This document shows, in pieces, positions 1 to 10,519 of a DNA stretch of 64,000 nt. The position numbers and the translations under genes are program-made. The notes beneath the pieces were generated by a model that worked only from the letters and a program-made list of their open reading frames with translations, made no database searches and was not told where the DNA came from. Positions within the stretch are counted from its first letter, which is position 1; every line of letters starts with the position of its first letter. The DNA comes from Rhododendron vialii (lineage: Eukaryota; Streptophyta; Magnoliopsida; Ericales; Ericaceae). The stretch is taken from assembly GCF_030253575.1 (NCBI RefSeq), contig NC_080558.1, positions 1,374,001-1,438,000 on the forward strand, read 5' to 3'.

Positions 1-585
1 CCACCCTCACTTTGCTTCAGTAGGTTGAAGCGCAGTATCTGCGCCTTGCTTCACTTCGCGCTTGGAAATGCCTTATAAAACACTGATTGGGGTAAGCTGC
101 CTATCTCTTTAAAGATTCTGTGCTACTTTCTTTTGCAGACGATCCCAATTACTTCAAAATACAATCTTAAGCTATTTATGCTCTTTTCCGGCAACTAAGC
201 AAATACTACTATTATCAGAAGAGAGAGGATAAACAATGACGTTCAAAGCAGAATCCCAATGGGTGCACAGAAGACACATTGAAAGACAAGCAAAGTAGTT
301 TATGAGAATTAGAAATAAAAAGCTAGCCTAAGAGGAAACCTTAGACAAAAAGGCAAAGCCAAGGACAGGTCAAAAGGCTGACAACATCTATCACTAAGTC
401 TTATTTTCCCCAGGAAGCTTGAGGTTGTGAATCTTCTCTTCGAGTGAGGTGTTCATTCGACAATGAACTAGGCTATCAATGATCCCTTGATTCCACTTTT
501 TGTAGGAATTGATTGGCAAATCAATAACACCATATCCCATGTCCCCTATGGCTCCACTCACCTCTTACTGGAGGAGAAACAATCT

Positions 586-786
586 GCCTTGTTTGGATCA
601 AGATTTGGAAAAATTTTCCCAACTCAAAAGACACTCATTACCCCTACTTCCAATCATTACTCTCCACTCATTACCCTTATCTCCAATCATTATTCTCATT
701 TCTCTCTCTATCTCTTTCCACTCATTACCCCTATTTCAAATCATTACTCTCATAAAAAATTTCTCAAAAACTCATCCAAACAAAGC
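586..786 (+). repeat. MITE-like short interspersed repeat
   Basis: The left end reads GCCTTGTTTGGAT and the right end ATCCAAACAAAGC, so the ends are inverted repeats. The interior is rich in CATTACCCC and CCAATCATTA motifs. Related copies lie at about 3975-4190 (reverse), 14480-14570 (partial) and 19965-20075 (partial), so this is a dispersed family. No target duplication is clear and no superfamily is assigned. Confidence 0.55.
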
Positions 787-987
787 AAATATGCTCCATT
801 TTCAGAGCACTAATTTGATAAGAGACATTAGAAGCATCATCTTTTATAACTCCAACTTTCTCAGAACATGAGCCAAGCAAAGTGTAGTAGTTTGAATGCT
901 AAACCAAATCACTTGTTTCATGCATAGTTGATGATCATATGGTAGTATCTGCCCCATTGAGATTTACCACTTGATCCTAACCACTTG

Positions 988-1058
988 CTCCCTTCCCTGT
1001 CCTTTTGGAAGCATCCTTGCACTCTCCCTTCCCTGTCCTTTTGGAAGCATCCTTGCAA
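988..1058. repeat. 36-bp tandem duplication
   Basis: Two adjacent near-identical units begin with CTCCCTTCCCTGTCC. The period is 36 bp, so an accidental reading frame stays open across both units. No function is evident. Confidence 0.8.
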
Positions 1059-3099
1059 TCTTTCAGTGGCTCATTCCTAAATTTGCCAGTCACCTCCTGT
1101 TTCTTCTTCCATCCCGCCCTAAGTGGTCTAGCATGACTTCAGTCCTTGGAAGCTTTAGGACTAGTCAGTGCCCCAGGCCTCTCCACCACCATAGATTGAT
1201 ATCAGGTCCTTCACCACTATACTTTGATGTGGGGCTCCACCTTATAGAGGACCAGGTATATGTCCGTAGATCTCACAATTGAAACATCTTTGCGGACTCC
1301 AAAATGTTTCTCAATTCTGAACTCATATGCCTCAGCACTTCTCAAATTAGTATTAACGAATCTAGGAGTACTCAGAAAGGAAATGCTACATTTGAAGGAA
1401 CTAAAGAAACAATTTTTAAAAGGGACAAATGGGTAGCCGACAAACATAACCCTGATAGCATAACTTCATTTGAGGTTTAAGCCCTAAACAGTCCAGCAGT
1501 CTTGACATGATTTCCCGAAATTGGACCACCATATAATTGCAATAAATATCACTGTACAAAGTACCTAAATTACAGTAAAGACCAGAAAACCCAAATAGCA
1601 GAAATTACCCAGATATCTGATTACAGTTGAGCATAAAATACATTTGCTAAAACCCACAAAAACCCAAAAAAAGAAAACCTATAGCAGATTGACAGCTCCA
1701 TTTCTTGTGAAACTCCATAAGCTAGAAAAATACAGGGTAACATATACTTGGATATGTATCTGATACAAATACATACACAAGTATGTACATATACAGACAG
1801 AGAGAAAGAGAGGCACCTGGGGAGGATCATCTACAGCAGCACCAGTGACTGCCTGGGAATTTTGCATCCTTTTGCTTCTTCTTGGACTTGGGTTTTCCAA
1901 GAATCGTCAAGAAAAGTTACTACTTTCCAAGAATTGTCAAGAAAAACGAATGAACAATGAATTTGAGCTCTGAAAAACAATACAAAGACTGAAAACTAAC
2001 AGCAACCCAAAGAATTGGGGGTCAACAACCAAAGAAGACTTTGAATTCGCCACCAAAATTGATTAATCTCAAGTTCTCAACTACTATCATTATGAAGGGT
2101 TGTACTGGTTTAATATCTATGTGGTCTGGTGGTCAGGGTGCTGTGCTTCTGACGGTGATGGAGAAGTATTTGTCTGGACTCTCCTCGCGTAAGGGCCAAG
2201 GCGACCACACACGCAAATACACGGGGTCAACTTGTGATTGTGAACATGGAAGATAAAGAAAACAAATTGAAGTGTGAGGAAAATGTGAAGAAAATGTTAG
2301 TGCATTCTGCTTAAAACATTTTTTTCCCAAAAGAAGGAATTCGTTCTTGTGAAAATGGAAGAAAAAGAAAAGAAATGGAAGTTCGAGGAAAATGTGATGA
2401 AAATGTTAGTGCATTGTGCTTAAATTTTAATTTTTTCCTATTTTCTTCTCACTTTCTTTTCAAACCAAGCAAAAGGAATAAATTTTGTGGGGTGGGTGCG
2501 CGTGTGCCATAGAATTTTTCCCAAATACATATACGTACTTCTTGTTATTGTTTCTTTTTTTCCACTTTATTGCGTAAAAATTAAGCAGACCAACTTGAGA
2601 ACCGTATTAAAGTCCCGTTCAGCTAAAGTTTTTATTTTGTAAATATTTATTTTTCGTTTCACAAGATATGTCATTTTCATAATAGATTACTTTTAATTTA
2701 AAATATTCAAAAAATAAATACTTTATTTTAGTGGAACGAGGCCTAATCCAAAAAACTCATGTGCATATTCACGAGACAGGTACCATAAGTCTTTTCTCGT
2801 TTCCTTGAGACTTGAGAGACAATCCTATCCGCGTTTGCATTAGGAGGAACATATATATATTTTTTACTCGGCATTAGGAGGAACATGCTAATCTGTTTTT
2901 TGGAAATATGATTCAGTGCTCCCGGATCCTCTAGGATTGGTGGTACCAATAGTATGATGGGGTGGAGGAGTACTGAATAATCTCTCACAAGGAAAGATTA
3001 TTCAATATCGTTGGGGAGGAAAAATGGAATCATGCACTTGGTGCATAGGCACGCCAAGTGCATGTTACATTGCACTCCTTAGAAATAGTAGTGGAAAAC

Positions 3100-3760
3100 G
3101 GCACAACATTGTGAAAAAGCCATAAATTTCAACTGCAAACTTTTGCATTATGGCCGCAAATTTTTTTGTAAATTTTTTTGCATTATGGACACAAACTTTT
3201 GCATTAAGCTGCAAAATTTTTCGTAATGGATGCAAACCTTGGCATGGATTGGGGGATTATGATGTGCAGCTTTTAGCGAGGCTTTTCCGGCATTGGTCCG
3301 ACGATTGGAGACGTTCACCGCGTGGAGCTCATTGAGTTCTACATGTGCACCAAAAATCAGCTCGATCAAATATCGTTAAGTGCCTCATTGGAACATATAT
3401 AACTTGAAAAAAATGAATTTAATGGTTTTGATCCATTGTTTTGTATCCATTAGGATTCATTTTTTTTCAAGTTATATATGTTCTGATTAGGCATTTAACG
3501 ATATTTGATCGAGCTGATTTTTGATGCACATGTAGAACTCGACGAGCTCTATGCGGTGAATGTCTCCGATCGTCGGACCGATGCTGGAAAAGCCTCGCCG
3601 GAGGTTGCGCAACACGAAGCTGCACAGCACAGTCCCCCCAGTCCCCTTGGCATTATGGCCACAAACTTTTTTGTAATGGACGCAAATTTTTGAGCGGTGG
3701 CTGTAACTTTTTAACTTTTTACTCCTGCCCGCAATTTTTGATCTCATTGCCGCAACGTCA
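3100..3760. repeat. Large foldback element (inverted repeat)
   Basis: Two arms of about 160 bp (roughly 3262-3425 and 3440-3640) are inverted copies of each other around a centre near 3430. Both contain the sequence around CTCGATCAAATATCG and the complement of CTCCGATCGTCGGACC. Outside the arms are degenerate GCATTATGG-CGCAAA repeats on both sides. This is the structure of a foldback or MITE-type DNA element. No coding capacity and no clear target duplication were seen. Confidence 0.7.
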
Positions 3761-3974
3761 ACGTTTGGGTCAGAAACTGGATTATCAAAATGGGCTTTTT
3801 GTTGGGCTTATTGAGATTGGTTGAGTATGACCTATCTACATTTTGGAGCAAATCCAAAGCAACCTTTGAAAATCTTTTGAGTAGCCCAAAACATTTTTTT
3901 GGCTTTGTAAAAGTTCGGAGAAATTGATTTTAGCACTCCTGTTTTAGGCATTGATATTCTACTCTTGTGTCTTA

Positions 3975-4190
3975 TGCCTTGTTTAGATCATGTTTTGAAA
4001 ATTTTTGAGTGACAAGTGAAGAGAAAAATTAAGGTAATAATTGAAAATAAGGGTAATGAGTAGAGATAGATAAAGATAAATGAAAATAATGATTGGAGAA
4101 AGGAATAATAATGATTGAAAATAAGGATAATGAGTGTTTTTAGAGTTAGAAAAAAAAAATTCAAATTATGATCCAAACTAAATGTTTATT
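3975..4190 (-). repeat. Reverse copy of the 586-786 MITE-like family
   Basis: It starts with GCCTTGTTTAGATCATG and ends with GATCCAAACTAAA. Inside are GGGTAATGAG and AATAATGATTGGA, the complements of the motifs at 586-786. It is more diverged than the first copy and lies about 350 bp upstream of the 4538 gene. Confidence 0.5.
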
Positions 4191-4537
4191 ACGTGAGATT
4201 ACAAAACAAAATATGGAATGCAAATTAGAGTGCCGAAATAATCTCTCAAGTTTGGTCTTTTGGCATTCCAAATTTCCAATCAGAGTCTTATGCTCAAAAC
4301 AGCCCACCCCTTTGGGACAGTAGCACTACAGTAGTTTGGTTCGGAGACCCCCAAATCCATCTTCTTTAACTTGCATCTCTCTGTATGTTACTATGTTATG
4401 TTTAGGCTTTAGCTTTCTATATCTCTTTGATTCAGTCAATCTTTAATTGCTGAAGCGAACTTGCCCTAACTTCTACCTTGGTATTTCTTGATGCAGTTTG
4501 CAGTTTCAGGAAAAAAGGGGAAAAAATTGTTCAAGAG

Positions 4538-6929
4538 ATGAAGTTTTGGGATTGGTACTTGAAGATAGCAGTTGGGTCAGCCCTTATTGGAGGTTCAATG
4601 GAGTTGTTCATGATCAAATCTGGCTTCTGTGTGTGAGAACCCTCATTTCTTATCGCTCCTTTACACTGTCTAATGAATCTCGTTCTTCCATATTTAGATT
4701 CATATATGTTTTTGTTTGTGTGGGAAATATGTGCTTGGGTGTTTATTGATGTTCTGATTCGTAAAAATTTGTGGTGTTGTTGTTGTTGTTTTTTTTTTTT
4801 TTGGTTTTAATGGAAAGTGGAAACTGGGTTGTAGGAAATATGTGCTTGGGTTTTACCCGGTCAGGGTTGGGGCCGTGTGATACTTTTCGGGTCGGGGTCT
4901 CTGGCAAACCTGCCCCACCCAGCCCTGTTGCCATGCCTGCTGGGTTTAAGGAGAGGGAAACTAGGGCTTTATAACCAGCATAGAGGGGGCTTGTCCAGGC
5001 GATGTGGGACACAATCCAACACACCCCTAACCCACAAAGCGTGGCAACCAGACAACGGTTCACCAACAAAAGGCCCAACCAAAGCTCTGATACTATGTTA
5101 GAAAAGCTCAGCCCATAAAGTCTCCTTAAAACCTATGTATTAAGGAGAGGGAAGTTAGGAACTTATAACCAGCATAGAGGGGGCTTGTCCAGGCGATGTG
5201 GGACACAATCCAACAGAGGTTAATTGAAGATTGTGGACAGTATGACATCACTCTCGTTTCTCTATATTCATGATGTGTTTTAAGTTTATAAGCTAGCGGG
5301 AGTTGTGGGCATTTGCTAATAGAAACGGATTTAATTTGGATTTCCTGCAAAACACAAAGGTTTTGTTGCAGATAATGGACATTGGTGCTATAGACATGAG
5401 ATTCTTGAAGTTTGGTTGTATGACCCAAGTCTTAATAAGGATATGGTTGCAAACATCTTTCAAGTCAGTGAATTATATGGATCGCGTCTTGCCTCGTGTG
5501 GTAATGCAATGGATTTGGGATGGTCAATTCTGAATTTTCTTGGCCCGTCCTCAGAAACTGGATTATGCATTCTTTACTATTCAAACTAAATGAAATGCTG
5601 TAAACACAATCAACAAGGTTTTTTTTTGATAGGCACAATCAACAAGATTCACAGATGGCCGATAGGGTCTTAGAAGTTAACCTCTCTTGATCTTTAATAC
5701 TAACTATAAGCATGCCTCGAGCACCAACTATCCAACTTCACCCTTTGAGTGATGAATCAAGTAATAATGATGCTTTTAAAGAGCCGTTGGCAAATTTCAT
5801 TTCACAAACTCAGTGTTCATGCCTAAGATTTAGTTCATTGAACTGACGAGCAACTGAGCTCAATTTGTTACTTGTGGATAAGAACTTCTTGGAGACTCTG
5901 ACTAAATTGACAAAAATGGACTTCTTGAACACCCAAGTTATCATTTCTACTCTGAAGTCACCTCCTCCTCCTCCTCCTCATCATCATCATATCACTGTGA
6001 TAACTGATAAGATGCTTGTTCATAATTTTTTGATGTCATTGGATAAACCATTTCAAGATCATATTAGTTTTTCCCCAATTGGGCCAAGTCATGCATTCTT
6101 CGATGACAAATACCAATAGTTAGTTATTGATCTTTATGGAAAGGTATGTCTACGTTCGTGGGGTTGAACTTGTTTATCATTTTCAATGCATTGTTGGGGT
6201 GGTGAAACTAGAGAAGCTATATGTCTTTGTGCGTGGGATAAAGACGTAGTTAGTGAGATTCTAACCGAGTGTTTTCATTTGTGTTTTTTTTTCATCAGTT
6301 ATATGTAGGGATGTCATAGCAACAATAGTATTGAAAGGTGAGGAGTTGAAGTACAACGTAAGTTGTCAAGTATATGACTTGCATAGTGAAACTGAAAAGT
6401 AAACCACTAGATTGCAACTAAGGGAGAAGACATAAACAGCTAACTCAATTTGGATGCATCCAACAAAGTGTGGATGGTATGGACTGAAATATAGTGGTTA
6501 CGTTTTCTGACAAAGATGTTGTAATTCTGAATTTTGGTTAGGGCTAAGCTTCATCAGAATGTTACCTTTGGGGGTAAAAAATGGAAAATCTTAAACCCGT
6601 ATATGGACCTGCAAAATGGAAAATCTTATTCCCGCAGAATGTATGGACCCCCAAAAGTACAAATGTGCTATCTGGTCTGCTTTCTTTAACTTTTATTACA
6701 TTCTAACCAATCCGTATTGCCCAGATTAAGTTAAAAAGTCTTACATTATTGTCCACGGAAATGCATCAACTTCAGCATGTCTTATATTTCTGATATATTG
6801 GCAGATGATAAAGTAACTGTTTTGGAGGCGGAGAAACGAGCTTTGGAGAGTTCCCCTGAAGCTCAAGCTATGAGAGAAGCTCTCAATCCTTGGAGAAATC
6901 ATGACTCAGCAGAAAGGAAAAATTCCTAG
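4538..6929 (+). CDS. Mitochondrial complex I ESSS/NDUFB11-like small subunit
   Basis: Two exons, 4538-4628 and 6805-6929, joined across a GT...AG intron of 2,176 bp, give a 71-residue protein. The start is MKFWDWYLKIAVGSALIGGS and the C-terminal half contains SSPEAQAMREALNPW. The splice point is fixed because exon 1 ends one base into a codon and exon 2 supplies the other two, making the Tyr of the conserved GFYDKVTVLE segment. From memory of plant proteomes this matches the small conserved Arabidopsis proteins annotated as the ESSS subunit of NADH:ubiquinone oxidoreductase, a membrane-arm accessory subunit in the inner mitochondrial membrane. Residues 8-28 form one hydrophobic stretch that could be a membrane helix. 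Length is typical for the family. The intron holds a TRIM remnant and other non-gene DNA. The gene looks intact. Family assignment is firm; the ESSS name rests on recall. Confidence 0.8.
4947..5215 (-). mobile_element. TRIM-like LTR fossil in the first intron of the 4538 gene
   Basis: Two direct repeats sharing CCAGCATAGAGGGGGCTTG end at about 5021 and 5215. Between them GCTCTGATACTA (5084-5095) is the reverse complement of a tRNA-iMet primer-binding site, and the right repeat runs TG...CA (5096-5215). This is the layout of a terminal-repeat retrotransposon in miniature on the minus strand. The left repeat is incomplete and there is no coding capacity: an old, broken copy. Confidence 0.6.
5320..5570 (+). 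other. Coding-like stretch of unknown origin inside an intron
   Basis: One frame reads without stops through about 75 codons, including NGHWCYRHEILEVWLYDPSL and LASCGNAMDLGWSILNFLG. The composition looks protein-like (many W, C, Y and D in a non-repetitive order), unlike nearby noise. It has no start codon of its own. I do not recognise the family. It could be a fragment of a captured gene or an alternative exon of the 4538 gene. Confidence 0.2.
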
Positions 6930-7755
6930 AATTCCCAAAATTCTGGTGACTACTTGTTCAGCAGTCATTTCTTGGAATAAAAGGTTAAACAGCCTTCTGG
7001 ACCTCTGGTGAAACAGATGGGAAGAAGTTTGTTCTGATGCTAGGTTTGGATATGTTATACTGTAGATGTTTGCGACTGTTCACTGTTTGATTGAAAGGGT
7101 GAGCTTTTTGTTGGCCTTGATTTTGTTGGCCTAGGGCCTAAAACCATGTTAGCTGCTGTCTGCTGATAGATTCGTACCCGTGGTTCTAATGGCATTGTAC
7201 TTTTGGACTGTCACAATCTTTTTGCAATAGCTTGGCTTGGTTATAATATCTCCATGCAGTCTCATTCATTCATGAAGCATCCTCTGCTGATTGGTTTATG
7301 TGATTGGTGGTCAAAGTTTGATACTACAGAACCCAAATTTCCTTGGATTACTGTGGCCATCGTGCTAATGCATGTGACTGGTGGTCTGAAGTCTGAACCA
7401 CAGATTATCTTTTCGTGAGTGACTATTTCTGATTTTCTGTTGCGAGGAAAATTGGTGTTTGTTTAAGTGCTTGAATCAGGATCATATCTCCTATTGAGAA
7501 ATAAAAATCTGGTCTATGATCATTTCGATTAATATAGGTACGTATTCAATGATCATCTCTCAAGCTTTATCTAGAATAGATCCTTGGTTGGCCCAGGTCT
7601 ATGCCTGGGCTTTACTGTGAGCAATGTAGTTTATTGTCACTCTTTTCTAATGCTTTCTGTAGTGTTTGGTCTGGCCCCTTAGTTTTGTGTGTTTCTCTTG
7701 GGTCAGAATTTAGGTAAATTTCCATGATGTGTTTTTTTATTCGTTCCGACGTTAG

Positions 7756-7808
7756 GCCACATTTGGTTCTTGGACCCGATAGGTCACATTTGGTTCTTGG
7801 ACCAGATA
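7756..7808. repeat. 27-bp tandem duplication
   Basis: CACATTTGGTTCTTGGACC occurs at 7758 and again at 7785. Simple local duplication. Confidence 0.8.
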
Positions 7809-8155
7809 AGCGTAAACTACTTGGGATAAGCGGAGGAATTTCGTTGCTCATGGTGTACTGAAATTCTTTGGGAAAATGCATACTGTTATATCCCTCGGCC
7901 ATCGGCATTGATTGTATTGATGTTATTTTATACTCCGGTACTCTCGTCTATGCCTTCTCATTGCGTACTAATATTGACATCGAACTGGTAAGAAAATCCA
8001 AAAGTTGGTTTTAGTCCTGGAATTATCCGTAACAGTCTCTGAGTGAATTCAAACTATTGATTGTAGCAATGGACAAATTCAAATTAAGGACTGTCCCGTC
8101 TAGTCCAAAACTTGGATAGGGGAGAATTCAAAAAAAAAAAAAAAACACTTTAGAA

Positions 8156-8207
8156 AGTTGGTTACGATAGGTATTGATGAGAGTTGGTTACGATAGGTAT
8201 TGATGAC
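8156..8207. repeat. 26-bp tandem duplication
   Basis: AGTTGGTTACGATAGGTATT occurs at 8156 and at 8182. Simple local duplication. Confidence 0.85.
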
Positions 8208-8694
8208 CTCTCATTCACCTACTATTTCTTACATGTTAATTCTTCTTCTCCCTACCCTATTCAACCGTCTAGCCGAGATGGAATTTGAACTGTTCATTGT
8301 CAAGCATGGACGGTCCAAATGGGACCAACATCCATGATGTTCCCTAAGCAGGGTCCCCCATTTCCTTTACTTAACCCAAAAAGCCACAGGAAACTAACAT
8401 TACAGGACTCGTTGTCACAAACAGGTCATTTTTCACAATCTCTAAATTCAGTTTGATGTAATGGTCTCATCATGCAACCATTTGAAGTTGATTTAAGCCC
8501 CTTTTTACCGACGTTTTGTCTGGTTACGTGTCGATGCTTTATTGGCCAAACCGATACTATAGTGGGATTTTCATCAATATTGAAAAGAAAATGTTTTTTG
8601 AACACATGAGCCACATATGGTGTCAAATACGTCAATACTGGTCAATCCAATTTGGCTGTTCCATGAATAGACAACTTACTACTTTCTAGAGCTA

Positions 8695-8990
8695 ATTTTT
8701 TTTTACGAACGAGTGATTCTATTTATATTAAAACGAAAAGATTACAACTAGAATAATAAAAGAAAATACAACAAAACAAAACAAAGAAAAGCCGTAAGAA
8801 ATTAGCACCGAGATCGGACCCATCAGACACACTTATGGAGGAGGGTGGAGTGACCAGATTTGCACCTAACTGAAGCTGATCATTCCCGCTGCAAGCACTG
8901 AATCCGCTTAAAATCCGGCATAAAATGATTGGGATATCTTCCATTTGAGAGTGGATGGATGTCATGAATCCCCACCAACAAAATGGAGTC
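8695..8990 (-). mobile_element. LINE 3'-end-like fragment
   Basis: On the minus strand the segment ends with a run of T-rich, TTTTAATATAAATAG-type sequence followed by a short poly(A) (the poly(T) at 8697-8704). This is the usual 3' end of plant L1-type LINEs. No reverse transcriptase motif is present, so this is a 5'-truncated relic at most. Confidence 0.4.
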
Positions 8991-9651
8991 TGAAGCAGTA
9001 ATTTTTGAATGTAACATGCAGTAATTTTATTTTAGGTTTTGTGCCAGCACTTAATCCTATGTTATGAACACTCATTAATCGAGGTAATTCACAATTGAAC
9101 ACCTTATATATTAGCTCAAAATAAGGTACACACTATAGAAAAATAGAGAAAGAATAAAGTATCTATTGGTATCGGTATCGTGCTTTAGCTTCTCTTTGGA
9201 CGACAATCAACTCTATATCTCCAAAAAGAAGAGCATATATATATATATCCAGAAGGATCCATGCGAATCCATTCACCGCACAATTTTCTACAAAAACATT
9301 GTTGTATTTTTCGCAGATTTAATCTTGCTTGACTCAGAATATAAAAATTCATCGAGAAAACTTGTAACGTCTTGTGTATTTATGTATTTTTGGTCGCATT
9401 ATTTATGAGTTTATGCATGTATATATGTGATTCATTAATAAAACTAGTGGAGTTAATGTAATTTTTGAACACCCTGTTAAAATTTTCTGTAGCCACCATG
9501 TACTGCATTTGAGAGTGTATGGATGTCGTGAATCCCCACCAACAAAATGGAGTCTCAACCAACAATCTACCCACCTCTTTAATGGAGTGGTAAGTTGGAT
9601 TGGTGTAGTCACATCATCATCATGTATACCAATTAGCACAAATTAGCCTTC

Positions 9652-9664
9652 ACCTATATATATT
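9652..9664 (+). promoter_or_regulatory. TATA box of the 9726 gene
   Basis: CCTATATATATTG lies about 65 bp upstream of the ATG at 9726, a normal distance for a plant TATA box with a short leader. Seen by eye; the transcription start is not mapped. Confidence 0.5.
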
Positions 9665-9725
9665 GAACCACAACGATTAGACACCAAATGAGATGTCTAT
9701 AGCTAACTAGGTAGCAGAAGAAATA

Positions 9726-10145
9726 ATGGAGTGGAAATACAGCAATGAGATGTCTTCCTTCTTCTTATTTGAGGCCAGTGGAGACTCAGAGGGAGAGTTC
9801 AATCACCTTGTTTCTACAGCCCATTATAATGATGATGATGATGATGCCGAGTCGTGTAGCTGTGACTCAAGTGAGTTGCTTGGTTTTCGTGGTGGCGTAT
9901 ATGATCTGATTGAGGTTGATCAAGTTTGTAGTGATCATATCCATGATGGTGGTGATGTCAATATTGGTGGACACGATGATCATCGGACTGCTGAGATTTC
10001 GCCAAGAGAGGAGGGAGAAGAGGAATCGAAGGGTGGTGGCGCTGATGGAAGTGGGGAGATGGTGGATGAGGTGGAGAGGAACAGATTGTTTTGGGAAACT
10101 TGCTTGGAAGTAGGGTTGCCCGTGAATTACAGTACCTGGTTTTGA
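9726..10145 (+). CDS. Small acidic protein, family not recognised
   Basis: A single uninterrupted frame of 139 residues starts MEWKYSNEMSSFFLFEASG and ends in LPVNYSTWF. The protein is strongly acidic: an Asp run near residues 36-40, Glu-rich and Gly-rich stretches at about 93-111, and a conserved-looking end containing RNRLFWETCLEVGLP. No signal peptide or membrane helix is visible, so a cytosolic or nuclear location is likely. A TATA box lies 65 bp upstream and the first ATG of the frame is used. Codon use is ordinary. The FWETCLEVG-type tail recalls small plant proteins of unknown function, but I cannot name the family. No introns are needed. Confidence 0.55.
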   Translation: MEWKYSNEMSSFFLFEASGDSEGEFNHLVSTAHYNDDDDDAESCSCDSSELLGFRGGVYDLIEVDQVCSDHIHDGGDVNIGGHDDHRTAEISPREEGEEESKGGGADGSGEMVDEVERNRLFWETCLEVGLPVNYSTWF

Positions 10146-10204
10146 TGAGAGGAAGAGACCTCATACAAAACTGGAATAGATTAGTTGCTTGCTTACTTGC
10201 TTAA

Positions 10205-10482
10205 CGACCATCTCGGGTGTGACCATACGGAATTCCTTAACCCACTCTAGAATGTTTGACTAAGAGGTACTCTTGCGTGATAGCCATCGACCCGGAGGGA
10301 GGGACAACCCGTCACCATAGCCCCAGTAGGGCACGAGTTGCAAAAGGGGCCTCTCACACGGCATCTAGCTAGTTCATCGAGGAGTACTACTACTGCAAGC
10401 GAGTTCGAACTCGCAATTGCGTGGAGAGGGAGAGGGAGGTAATTTCTCCCCACACCCTTCTACCAACTCGACTACCACCTTC
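10205..10482 (-). mobile_element. tRNA-derived SINE-like element
   Basis: On the minus strand the left part contains TAGTCGAGTTGG, a good RNA polymerase III box A. About 55 bases further is GCGAGTTCGAACTCGC, which contains a box B (GTTCGAACTC). This spacing and order mark a tRNA-derived SINE head. The sequence CTCGACTACCACC occurs again just outside (10502-10514), possibly a partial tandem copy of the head. The 3' limit near 10205 is uncertain. Confidence 0.5.
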
Positions 10483-10519
10483 TTCTTTTTTCGGTAAATA
10501 ACTCGACTACCACCTTTGG

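Larger units (their letters stand above)
1..4537. other. No recognised gene; repeat-bearing intergenic DNA
   Basis: I find no protein that I recognise on either strand here. Short open frames near 1217-1447 and 1679-1900 (-) have no convincing family match; the second ends next to a possible donor, so a 5' exon of an unknown gene is possible but unsupported. The stretch holds a short TIR-type repeat, a 36-bp tandem duplication, a large foldback, and a second reversed copy of the first repeat, listed separately. The last few hundred bases are presumably the promoter and 5' leader of the gene that starts at 4538. Confidence 0.5.
6930..9650. other. Intergenic stretch without a recognised gene
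   Basis: No open frame here resembles a known protein. It contains two short tandem duplications (7756-7808, period 27; 8156-8207, period 26), a LINE-like tail (8695-8990), and a 56-bp direct repeat shared by 8943-8997 and 9507-9562 (both contain ATCCCCACCAACAAAATGG). Confidence 0.5.

Noticed and set aside
5865-6119. 84-codon frame with Pro and His runs
   Set aside because: The runs come from CCT and CAT microsatellites in an intron; the rest is not recognisable.
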